DNA from: Wenzhouxiangella sp. 15190
GTDB taxonomy: Bacteria > Pseudomonadota > Gammaproteobacteria > Xanthomonadales > Wenzhouxiangellaceae
Direction of reading: 5' to 3'
DNA: 64,000 nucleotides
Assembly: GCF_003417465.1 (NCBI RefSeq)
Contig: NZ_QVMV01000042.1
Coordinates: 1-64,000 of the forward strand
Part shown: piece after piece, positions 54,244-64,000 of the stretch
How the letters are laid out: each line of letters begins with the position of its first letter
How positions within the stretch are numbered: position 1 is the stretch's first letter
Made by a program: the position numbers and the translations under genes
Notes under the pieces: generated by a model
Database searches by the model: none
The model's input: only the letters and a program-made list of their open reading frames with translations
Told to the model about the DNA's origin: nothing

Positions 54244-55883
54244 TCTCGCGCATGCTTCGAATGACCAGCATCGCGCTGACCCTGGCGCGCTATCGGCTCG
54301 ACGAGTTGCTGGTGGCCCTGCCGCCGCTCCGGTTCGCCCGCGCGGTCCGCCTGCTGCCGTGGGGCCGGCGCGGCGTGCGCGACCTGCCACGGGGCAGGCG
54401 CTTGCGGAGGGCGCTGCAGGAACTCGGACCGATTTATGTCAAGTTCGGCCAGATCCTTTCGACGCGGCGTGACCTGTTGCCCCACGATATCGCCGAGGAA
54501 CTGGCCGGGCTGCAGGACGACGTGCCGCCCTTCCCCGCCGAGATGGCCCGTGCCGCGGTCGCGTCCGAACTGGGCAAGCCGGTCGACGAACTGTTCGCCG
54601 AATTCGAGAACGAAGCGCTGGCATCGGCCTCCATCGCCCAGGTTCACGGCGCCCGGCTCGAAGGCGGCGAGCGGGTGGTTGTCAAGATCGTGCGACCCGG
54701 CATCGAACGCCAGATCCGCAAGGATCTCGAACTGCTGCATGCTCTGGCGCGGTTGACGCGTCGCTACCATCCCGAGGGCGATCGCATTCGCCCGGACGAT
54801 ATCGTGAGCGAATTCGAGCGCGTCATCGAACGCGAACTCGACATGCAGGCCGAGGCGGCCAACGCCTCCCTGCTTCGGCACAATTTCGAGCACTCGGCCG
54901 ACCTCTACATCCCGGCCATCCACTGGCGCTACACGGCTTCGAGTGTACTGGTCATGGAACGCGTCGATGGCGTCCCGGTCAAGGACATCGCTGAACTGGA
55001 ACGCCGCGGCGTCGACCTCGAACGGCTGGCCCAGCGCGGCATCCGGGTGTTCTACACCCAGGCCTTCCGCGACAATCTGTTCCATGCCGACATGCATCCG
55101 GGCAACATCCTCATCGACACCACCGATCCGGCCGATCCCACCTATATCGCGCTGGATTTCGGTATCGTCGAGAGCCTGCCCGAGGCCGATCTGCATTATC
55201 TCGGCGAGAACTTCATGGCCCTGTTCAACCGCGACTACCGGCGCGTTGCCGAGTTGCACGTCGAGGCCGGCTGGCTGCCATCCGATACCCGCATCGACGA
55301 ACTCGAGGCGGCGATACGCACGGTCGGCGAACCCAACTTCACCCGACCACTCGAGGAAGTGTCCTTCGCCGAGCTGATCATCGCCCTGTTCTCGGTCGCG
55401 CGGCGTTTCAAGCTCACCCTGCAGCCCCAACTGGTGATGTTTCAGAAAACCCTGCTCAATATCGAGGGCATGGCCCGCTCGCTGTTTCCAAGACTCAACA
55501 TGTGGGATATCGCCAAACCCGAGCTGGAAGCGATCCTCGCCGAGCGCTACGGCCTGCCGCGCACCGCGCGCCGCCTCGCACGCGAGCTTCCGAACTGGCT
55601 GTCCCGCTCTCCCGAGATTCCCGGACTGGTCCACGATTACCTCGAGCGGGCCGGTTCCGGCCAGTTGCGCACCCGCATCGATTCGGAAGACCTCGAAAAG
55701 CTGGCCAGCGAACTGGGCCGCCAGAACCGACGTCTTCCGGGAGCCGTTTTCGCCGCCGGCCTGCTCGTCTCCGGCGCCGTGCTGGCCGGGTACCAGGTCG
55801 CCCCGCTGTGGGAAGGCTATTCCCTCCCGGCGGGCCTGGCTATTCTCGGCGGTCTTGTCCTCGGCTGGCGCACCTGGCGCTAG
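54240..55883 (+). CDS. ubiB: Ubiquinone biosynthesis kinase-like protein UbiB
   Basis: A 547-aa ABC1/ADCK atypical kinase-like ATPase needed for ubiquinone synthesis. Seen: the KxGQ motif in YVKFGQILSTRRDLLP, the Ala-rich loop EALASASIAQVHGA, catalytic HADMHPGNILID and metal-site LDFGIVESLP. Two C-terminal membrane segments (AVFAAGLLVSGAVLAG and LPAGLAILGGLVLG) are typical. It overlaps the convergent creatininase-family gene by 4 nt. Confidence 0.95.
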   Translation: MISRMLRMTSIALTLARYRLDELLVALPPLRFARAVRLLPWGRRGVRDLPRGRRLRRALQELGPIYVKFGQILSTRRDLLPHDIAEELAGLQDDVPPFPAEMARAAVASELGKPVDELFAEFENEALASASIAQVHGARLEGGERVVVKIVRPGIERQIRKDLELLHALARLTRRYHPEGDRIRPDDIVSEFERVIERELDMQAEAANASLLRHNFEHSADLYIPAIHWRYTASSVLVMERVDGVPVKDIAELERRGVDLERLAQRGIRVFYTQAFRDNLFHADMHPGNILIDTTDPADPTYIALDFGIVESLPEADLHYLGENFMALFNRDYRRVAELHVEAGWLPSDTRIDELEAAIRTVGEPNFTRPLEEVSFAELIIALFSVARRFKLTLQPQLVMFQKTLLNIEGMARSLFPRLNMWDIAKPELEAILAERYGLPRTARRLARELPNWLSRSPEIPGLVHDYLERAGSGQLRTRIDSEDLEKLASELGRQNRRLPGAVFAAGLLVSGAVLAGYQVAPLWEGYSLPAGLAILGGLVLGWRTWR

Positions 55884-56614
55884 GAAGCAAGAAAATTCCG
55901 ATAGTCCTCGAGGGCATCGGCCAGGCCGGCCTCGTAGAAACGCTCGCCGTGTTCGGGTGTGGCGAGATGCGGTTCCGAACCGATTCGGCCGTCGGGAAAG
56001 TGTTTTCGATAGTCGGCGGCATCGCGAATTGGCCCGTACGGTGCACGCAGCGGATCCAGTTTGTCGCGCCGCTCGGCCTCCGGGTGGGCATACCAGGTCA
56101 GCGCGATTTCGGAGGCGGTGGCGTGGCTGCCTTCGGCGTCTCCGTAGAGTTCACGGGCCAGTGCCTGGACACGCTTCCCGGCGAACCAGTTGCCCATTTT
56201 CATTTTCAGACCGGACGGCGTCTGCGCGAAACTAGCATCGGCCCAGATCTCGGCGAACGCGGCATTGACCGTGGCGATGTTGCCGCCGTGGCCGTTGAGG
56301 AAGTAGAAATGCGTGAAGCCGTGAACGGCCAGGGAATTGACAACATCGCGCACGACGGCGAGCAAGGTTGAAGGCCTTAGCGTGATGGAGCCGGGAAAAC
56401 CGAGGTGATGCTGCGCCATACCGATGCTCAAGGTCGGTCCGACCAGGATTCCGGCTTCGGCCAGGCCGCCGGCGATGGTCTCGGGGCAGATGGCGTCGGT
56501 GCCGATCAGGCCGGTCGGTCCGTGCTGCTCGGTCGAACCGATGGGCATGACGATGCCGGTCGAGTGCTCGAGATAGGCCTCGACTTCGGGCCAGGTCGTT
56601 CGCTGAAGAAACAT
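55880..56614 (-). CDS. Creatininase-family amidohydrolase
   Basis: A 244-aa metal-dependent hydrolase of the creatininase fold. Metal-ligand motifs are seen in MPIGSTEQHGPTGLIGTDA, HLGFPGSITL, FLNGHGGNIATVNAAF and EGSHATASEIALT. Family members act on creatinine, formamidopyrimidine or mycofactocin-type peptides; no neighbour fixes the substrate. It is preceded by the PPTase gene on the same strand, 48 nt upstream. Confidence 0.88.
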   Translation of the reverse strand: MFLQRTTWPEVEAYLEHSTGIVMPIGSTEQHGPTGLIGTDAICPETIAGGLAEAGILVGPTLSIGMAQHHLGFPGSITLRPSTLLAVVRDVVNSLAVHGFTHFYFLNGHGGNIATVNAAFAEIWADASFAQTPSGLKMKMGNWFAGKRVQALARELYGDAEGSHATASEIALTWYAHPEAERRDKLDPLRAPYGPIRDAADYRKHFPDGRIGSEPHLATPEHGERFYEAGLADALEDYRNFLAS

Positions 56615-56662
56615 GTTCGACTCCCTTTCGATCGTTGCTCGTAAATTCAGGTCAGTGGATGC

Positions 56663-57364
56663 TCAAGTGGTGATGCGACGGATCACGGGTTCGGCAGGGC
56701 CCCGGGTGGCCGAGAGATGGCTGACCAGACCGTCGGGCAGCGAGAGAGATCTCAGCACCATGTCGCCGGCATTGTCCCAGTCGGCGGGCAGGCGGTGGAT
56801 GGCAGGCGGCTGCCAGTCCAGCACCATTTCTCCGAGGCAACCGGCCAGACCGCAACCGCGCGCCTTGACCAGAGATTCGCGCGCCGTCCACTGCTTCAGA
56901 AACTGCCTGGACCGGAAGGGTTCATCCAGTCCGCTGATCCATTCCCCTTCCTCGGGCGAAAGGAAACGACGCGCCAGCAAAGAAGACTTCGGCAGCAGGC
57001 GTTCGGTTTCGATATCGATACCCACGGCAACGCCATCGGCAATTGCCACCGCCAGCCATTCACCGGAATGCGACGCATTGAAACGCAGCCGGCTGTCCGC
57101 ATGCTCACCGGCGAGCATGGGCTTGCCGCGGTCACTCCGGACCAACTGGACGGACTTGCCCGGGCAGCCCAGGTAGGCGGCCAGTAAAAGACGAAGGAAG
57201 AACTGCTGCTGCACGCGCTGGCGCATGATGCGCTCACGGCGGGTATCGCCGCGTGGCCCGGTATCCAGCGGCATCTCGGTAAGCCGGGTCAGCCAGACGT
57301 CCACCGTGCCGGGGTCTGGCATGGACCGCGACCGGATGGGTAATTGAACCGTTTCGATCGACAT
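56663..57364 (-). CDS. 4'-phosphopantetheinyl transferase
   Basis: A 233-aa Sfp-type transferase that loads the phosphopantetheine arm of CoA onto carrier proteins. Motifs: RGKPML, RFNASHSGEWLAVAI, the Mg-binding VGIDIETER, and QFLKQWTARESLVKARG (WxxxExxxK). The ATG overlaps the Nudix-ThiE stop by one base (TAATG), so translation is coupled. No PKS or NRPS lies in the window; its target could be the housekeeping acyl carrier protein. Confidence 0.9.
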   Translation of the reverse strand: MSIETVQLPIRSRSMPDPGTVDVWLTRLTEMPLDTGPRGDTRRERIMRQRVQQQFFLRLLLAAYLGCPGKSVQLVRSDRGKPMLAGEHADSRLRFNASHSGEWLAVAIADGVAVGIDIETERLLPKSSLLARRFLSPEEGEWISGLDEPFRSRQFLKQWTARESLVKARGCGLAGCLGEMVLDWQPPAIHRLPADWDNAGDMVLRSLSLPDGLVSHLSATRGPAEPVIRRITT

Positions 57365-58329
57365 TACCCGAAGGCCCGGATACCGGCCACGCCGAAGCCG
57401 CCGTGCTCGCGCGATTGCTCGAGGTCGCCGGGCGCGACGCCGCCGAGGGCGTAAACCGGTAGCGGCGAAGAGTGACACAGGCGCTCGAAGCCTTCCCAGC
57501 CCAGGGCAGTCGCTCGCGGATGGCCGAGCGTGGTTCGCACCTGCGACAGCGTCACGAAATCCAGCCCCAGTTCACCCGCGCGCACCAGCCCCGCGTCGTC
57601 GTGACAAGACGCCGCCACCAGGTAATCTCCGGACAGGGGGCGAGCCGTCACTCTGTCGAGCCCGGCGGCATCGAGATGAACACCATCGGCGCCGGATGCA
57701 GCCGCCAACTCCGGTGGACCATTGATCAGCCAGCGGGCGTCAGCATCTGCCAGCAAGGCACCGAAGTCACGGGCCAGATCGGCCAACGCCACGTCATCGA
57801 GTGACTTCGCGCGCAACTGGAACAGGCGGATACCCCGCTCGAGGGCACCGCGGGTCCAGTCCAGAATCGCGTCGCAACCATCCAGGTCCCCGGGGTCGGG
57901 CGTGATGGCGTAGCGGTCGCCGAGCCCGAAGGCGCGCACGATGGGGCGGTCGGCGGCCGGCATCGGCAGCGCGTTCATTTCCTCGACCGTGACCCACGAG
58001 AGCGCCTGACCTTCGCGACCGTGCAGCTCGCCACGCCAGCCGTCGACGGTGTAGAGCTGCAGGCGTACCGCGATTTCGGGATAGTGATGCGTCAGGGCCA
58101 GCCAGGGCCGAACCGAGCGAACGGTGATCCCCAGCTCTTCGGCCAGTTCGCGCCCCAGCGCTTCACGGCCGGTTTCGTTGCTCTCGCGCTTGCCACCGGG
58201 AAATTCCCATGTCCCGGCCAGGTGCTTCCCGGGCGGACGCTGCGTCAGCAGGATCCGGCCGCGGGCGTCGCGCAGGACGCCGGCGACCACCTCGATCAGC
58301 TCAAGCGACCACCCCGCCTCACGCTTCAC
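57364..58329 (-). CDS. mutT: Nudix hydrolase fused to a ThiE/TenI-like domain (MutT type)
   Basis: A 321-aa two-domain protein. The N-terminal Nudix domain (about residues 8-135) has a full Nudix box GGKRESNETGREALGRELAE followed by ELGI and resembles MutT, which clears 8-oxo-dGTP. The C-terminal domain (about 145-321) is TenI/ThiE-like (RGIRLFQLRAKSLDD, GADGVHLDAAGLDRV, ALGGVAPGDLEQ). Such fusions occur in many gammaproteobacteria; the role of the second domain is not settled. GTG at 58329, 10 nt after the secA stop. Confidence 0.88.
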   Translation of the reverse strand: MKREAGWSLELIEVVAGVLRDARGRILLTQRPPGKHLAGTWEFPGGKRESNETGREALGRELAEELGITVRSVRPWLALTHHYPEIAVRLQLYTVDGWRGELHGREGQALSWVTVEEMNALPMPAADRPIVRAFGLGDRYAITPDPGDLDGCDAILDWTRGALERGIRLFQLRAKSLDDVALADLARDFGALLADADARWLINGPPELAAASGADGVHLDAAGLDRVTARPLSGDYLVAASCHDDAGLVRAGELGLDFVTLSQVRTTLGHPRATALGWEGFERLCHSSPLPVYALGGVAPGDLEQSREHGGFGVAGIRAFG

Positions 58330-58339
58330 GCCACACGCC

Positions 58340-61063
<2,724 letters not shown>

Positions 61064-61202
61064 GAATCGTCCGTTGGCTGATGAAGTGGTTCTGTCAAAG
61101 TGAATTTACTTGGGGTCGGCACCGCGCGGGTGCAAGCACAGCCTGCCATTGTAGCCCGCCGGGGCGTTAAACTGCAGGCCATCGCGCTGCAGGAGCCCTG
61201 AA

Positions 61203-61517
61203 ATGGCGAACAACCGCCGAAGTGAGCGAGCCGTTACCGACGTCTCGGAGGGCCACGATGGGCTCAGCCGCCTGCTGTCGACCGCCCGCGCCCTGGATCA
61301 GCTCGATGCCAGCCTCCGCCAGGTCCTCCCGGGCAGCATGCGCGAGCACATTGGCTTGGCCTGTATCGAGGGCAACACCCTGGTCCTGGCCGCCACCAGC
61401 CCCGCGTGGGCCAGCCGGGCAAGATTGATGGCCGACGACCTGTTGCGGGAGGCCAACCGGCAGCTCGATGAGCGGTTGGAGGAGACGCGGGTGATCGTGG
61501 TGCCTCAACTTCAATAA
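61203..61517 (+). CDS. DUF721/DciA-like protein
   Basis: A 104-aa DUF721 protein with a KH-like core (MREHIGLACIEGNTLVLAATSPAWASRARLM). DciA proteins load the replicative helicase in bacteria without DnaC. Short DUF721 genes beside secA and lpxC are common in gammaproteobacteria, and whether they act in helicase loading is not certain. AGGAG precedes the ATG. Confidence 0.82.
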   Translation: MANNRRSERAVTDVSEGHDGLSRLLSTARALDQLDASLRQVLPGSMREHIGLACIEGNTLVLAATSPAWASRARLMADDLLREANRQLDERLEETRVIVVPQLQ

Positions 61518-61660
61518 ATTCGAAATCCGAAGCACCAAACTCGAAACAAATTCAAAATCCGAAATTCGAAACGCAAAACGGGCGCGATGCGCCCGTTTCG
61601 TTTTTGTCATTCGTGCTTCGGATTTGTTTCGGATTTGGTGCTTCGAATTTCGTGCTTGCT
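61514..61660. repeat. AT-rich word-type inverted repeat, family R1 (copy I), enclosing a terminator
   Basis: The left arm (61514-61574: AAATTCGAAATCCGAAGCACC...) pairs with the right arm (61599-61660: GTCATTCGTGCTTCGGATTTG, TTTCGGATTTGGTGCTTCG). Between them sits a classic GC hairpin with T-tract. It lies in the convergent gap between the dciA-like gene and lpxC. Confidence 0.87.
61576..61605 (+). terminator. Intrinsic terminator of the dciA-like gene
   Basis: Stem AAACGGGCGC/GCGCCCGTTT with loop GAT, then CGTTTTT. It is nested inside R1 copy I, about 60 nt past the stop, and could work for both convergent genes. Confidence 0.85.
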
Positions 61661-61667
61661 CTTTCCC

Positions 61668-62582
61668 TCAGACCGCTTGAGCGGGCTGAACGTAGGAGAT
61701 GGGTGCCGGCTCGTCATCCTCGAACGTCACTTCTTCCCAGGCCTCCTGGTCGGCAAGGACCTGGCGTACGAGCTCGTTGTTGAGTTCGTGGCCGGACTTG
61801 TGGCCGAAGAAGGCGCCGATGGGATTACGGTTGAGCAGGTAGAGGTCGCCAATGGCGTCGAGCACCTTGTGCTTGACGAACTCGTCTTCGTAGCGCAGGC
61901 CGTTTTCATTGAGGATGCGGTAGTCATCCAGCACCACAGCGTTGTCCAGATTGCCGCCGAGCACCAGGTTGCGCTGGCGCAGGTATTCGATGTCGCGCAT
62001 GAAACCGAAGGTGCGCGCCCGGGCGACTTCCTTGAGATAGGACGTCGTGGAGAACTCCACGTCGGCCTGGCAGGAATGCGAGCGAATGACCGGGTGATCG
62101 AACTCGATGGTGAAGTTGACGCGAAAACCCTCGTGCGGCTCGAAGCGCGCCCAGCGGTCCTCGTCGCGCACCTCCACGGTCTTCTTGAGCCGGATGAAGC
62201 GCTTGGGCGCGTTCTGCTCGGCAATGCCGGCGGACTGGATCAGGAAGGCAAACGGACCGGCACTGCCGTCCATGATCGGCACTTCGGCGGCGCTGAGGTC
62301 GACGTAGAGGTTGTCGATGCCCAGCCCGGCCAGCGCGGACATGAGGTGTTCGATCGTGGCCACGCGCACGCCCGCGTCGTTGACCAGGGTGGTCGACAGG
62401 GCGGTATCGCGCACCAGGTGTGGCTCGGCCTTGATTTCGGTGACCGGGTCGAGGTCGACACGGCGAAAGACGATGCCGCAATTGGCGGGCGCCGGCCGCA
62501 GGGTCATGAGGACCTTTTCTCCGGTGTGCAGGCCCACGCCGGTGGCGCGGATGACGTTCTTGAGTGTTCTTTGTCGGATCAC
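61668..62582 (-). CDS. lpxC: UDP-3-O-acyl-N-acetylglucosamine deacetylase LpxC
   Basis: A 304-aa zinc enzyme for the committed step of lipid A synthesis, one residue shorter than E. coli LpxC. Zinc and active-site motifs: [49 protein letters not shown] and [14 protein letters not shown] chose the GTG at 62582 ([21 protein letters not shown]) because it aligns with the E. coli N-terminus. Its ribosome site is weak, and longer in-frame starts are possible. Confidence 0.94.
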   Translation of the reverse strand: MIRQRTLKNVIRATGVGLHTGEKVLMTLRPAPANCGIVFRRVDLDPVTEIKAEPHLVRDTALSTTLVNDAGVRVATIEHLMSALAGLGIDNLYVDLSAAEVPIMDGSAGPFAFLIQSAGIAEQNAPKRFIRLKKTVEVRDEDRWARFEPHEGFRVNFTIEFDHPVIRSHSCQADVEFSTTSYLKEVARARTFGFMRDIEYLRQRNLVLGGNLDNAVVLDDYRILNENGLRYEDEFVKHKVLDAIGDLYLLNRNPIGAFFGHKSGHELNNELVRQVLADQEAWEEVTFEDDEPAPISYVQPAQAV

Positions 62583-62715
62583 TGCGTTAACCGATTGCTG
62601 GTTGACGCCGCGGAGCATAGCACAGCCATGTGTCGCGAAAAAGCAATTTTTCGTGAAAATTGCCACATATGTTGTCCAAAAACCACATTCGGCGTCGTAT
62701 CCGTGTCACAAACCG

Positions 62716-62756
62716 GCCGGCCGGGCGTCCGTGGCGAGTCGGACGCCCGTGCCGGC
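62716..62756 (-). terminator. GC-rich hairpin downstream of ftsZ
   Basis: Stem GGGCGTCC/GGACGCCC with a 10-nt loop (62723-62748), extended by GCCGG/CCGGC. No T-tract follows, so it may stabilise the ftsZ message end or pause polymerase rather than terminate. The remaining 62583-62715 stretch is the lpxC leader. Confidence 0.5.
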
Positions 62757-62799
62757 AATCTGCTTTTGACTGCGTCAACCCGCTCGAGCGACGGCAGCC

Positions 62800-63969
62800 T
62801 CAGTCAGCCTGATTACGCAGAAAGGCCGGTATATCGAGATAGTCCATTTCCTTCTGCTCACCGAACAGCTTGCGGCTCTCGCCCGGCTCGGACTGCCGTC
62901 GATCACCCGTGCCCTGCGCACGCTGTTCTTCCTCGGTCGCCGTGAATGCGGCACGATTATCGGTACCGGTGCGGACGACTTCCATCGGCCGCTCTTCGCG
63001 CTTTGGGCGCTGTGACCCCAGGCCGGTGGCCACCACGGTCACGCGCAACTCGTCATTCATATCCGGGTCGATGACCGTGCCGATGACCACCGTGGCGTCC
63101 TCGCTGGCGAGGTCGGCGACGGTGGTGCCGACTTCCTCGAACTCTTTCATGCTCAGGTTCATGCCGGCAGTGACGTTGACCAGGATGCCGCAGGCGCCGT
63201 TGAGGTCGACGTCTTCGAGCAGCGGTGAACCGATGGCCGACTGCGCGGCCATCAGGGCCCGATCCTCGCCCTTGGCGGTACCGGCGCCCATCATCGCCAT
63301 GCCCATCTCGCTCATGACCGTGCGCACGTCGGCAAAGTCGACGTTGATCAGGCCCGGCCGGGTAATCAGTTCCGCGATGCCCTGCACCGCGCCCGAGAGC
63401 ACCTGATTGGCCGACTTGAACGCATCGAGCAGGGTGACTTCGCCGCCGAGCACGCTCAGCAGCTTGCCGTTGGGAATGGTGATCAACGAATCGACGTGGT
63501 GCGACAATTCGTCGATGCCCTGCTTGGCCACGGTACCGCGACGCTGCCCCTCGAAGGGGAAGGGCCTGGTTACCACGGCCACGGTCAGAATGCCCATTTC
63601 CTTGGCAGTCTGGGCCACCACCGGCGCGGCCCCGGTGCCGGTGCCGCCGCCCATGCCGGCGGTGATGAACACCATGTCGCAGCCTTCCAGCATCTCGCTG
63701 ATGCGGTCGCGGTCTTCCAGCGCCGCCTGGCGCCCCACTTCGGGGTTGGCGCCGGCACCCAGGCCCTTGGTCACGCCCGATCCGATCTGGAGCGTGGATT
63801 TGCCCGAGAAGTTGCGCAGCGCCTGCGAGTCGGTGTTGACGCAGATGAACTCCACGCCTTCGATGGCCTGTTCGACCATTTGGTTGACGGCGTTGCCGCC
63901 GCCTCCGCCTATCCCGACGACCTTGATGGTCGCTCCGGGTGTGTAGTTTTCGATCAATTCAAAAGGCAT
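62800..63969 (-). CDS. ftsZ: Cell division GTPase FtsZ
   Basis: A 389-aa tubulin-like protein that forms the division ring. Seen: [14 protein letters not shown], the tubulin signature [10 protein letters not shown], the T7-loop region [15 protein letters not shown], and the C-terminal ZipA/FtsA-binding peptide [26 protein letters not shown] precedes the ATG. ftsA would lie just beyond the right edge. Confidence 0.97.
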   Translation of the reverse strand: MPFELIENYTPGATIKVVGIGGGGGNAVNQMVEQAIEGVEFICVNTDSQALRNFSGKSTLQIGSGVTKGLGAGANPEVGRQAALEDRDRISEMLEGCDMVFITAGMGGGTGTGAAPVVAQTAKEMGILTVAVVTRPFPFEGQRRGTVAKQGIDELSHHVDSLITIPNGKLLSVLGGEVTLLDAFKSANQVLSGAVQGIAELITRPGLINVDFADVRTVMSEMGMAMMGAGTAKGEDRALMAAQSAIGSPLLEDVDLNGACGILVNVTAGMNLSMKEFEEVGTTVADLASEDATVVIGTVIDPDMNDELRVTVVATGLGSQRPKREERPMEVVRTGTDNRAAFTATEEEQRAQGTGDRRQSEPGESRKLFGEQKEMDYLDIPAFLRNQAD

Positions 63970-64000
63970 GTCGGTTTCTCCTTTCGCTCGCCATGTCGAT

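Overview
The window reads as chromosomal DNA of a GC-rich gammaproteobacterium, probably marine or halophilic. The evidence is the tRNA-Tyr/Gly/Thr-tuf operon, the rhlB/trxA/rho block, ftsZ-lpxC-(dciA-like)/secA-mutT, ubiE-ubiJ-ubiB, a type II secretion system and a complete ectoine-degradation operon. OleA/B/C and the general gene style point towards the Xanthomonadales/Wenzhouxiangella neighbourhood. That placement is inference from gene content only.

Layout. 0-8 kb (minus strand): the start of tuf behind three tRNA genes and their promoter, then ftsX, ftsE and the T2SS genes gspF, gspE, gspD, gspC. 8-12.6 kb: rhlB divergent from trxA and rho, then an OmpR-type response regulator. 12.8-17.7 kb (minus): a mevalonate-pathway operon, mvaD, mvaK2, an HMG-CoA reductase-mevalonate kinase fusion, and idi. 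17.8-24.9 kb (minus): a tightly overlapping lipid-modification operon (desaturase, FAD oxidoreductase, DUF1365, two cyclopropane-synthase-like methyltransferases, DUF2878) that ends in a sensor kinase. A SnoaL-like and a chalcone-isomerase-like gene diverge from it. 26.4-31.6 kb (minus): ectoine catabolism doeB2-doeD-doeA-doeC behind a structured leader with an intrinsic terminator. 31.9-35.3 kb: a thioesterase-like gene, fbp, and two AT-rich secreted-protein genes. 35.3-41.1 kb (minus): oleA, oleB, oleC and a prpD-like gene. 41.1-52.6 kb: a DUF1704 protease-like gene, a symporter-type hybrid kinase, a TonB receptor, and GntP and AbgT transporters. 52.2-64 kb: DUF971-ubiE-ubiJ-ubiB, a creatininase-family gene, a PPTase, Nudix-ThiE, secA, a dciA-like gene, lpxC and ftsZ.

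The genes are mostly housekeeping. The most unusual layer is intergenic. At least nine gaps carry an AT-rich element built from degenerate words such as ATTTCGA and TTTGGTGCTTCG, often as inverted arms and usually preceded by CCGTTTCGGTCATT. Two gaps carry homologous ~290-297 bp elements with CACAGAT-word terminal inverted repeats, and one of the AT-rich arms is nested inside each. Other gaps hold hairpins of different words ([36 protein letters not shown]). A 266 bp element with 27 bp perfect terminal inverted repeats and two internal hairpins sits between ubiE and ubiJ. None lies in a divergent promoter gap. These elements, the HMGR-MK fusion, the lipid-operon kinase and the doe leader are the best candidates for something not yet described.
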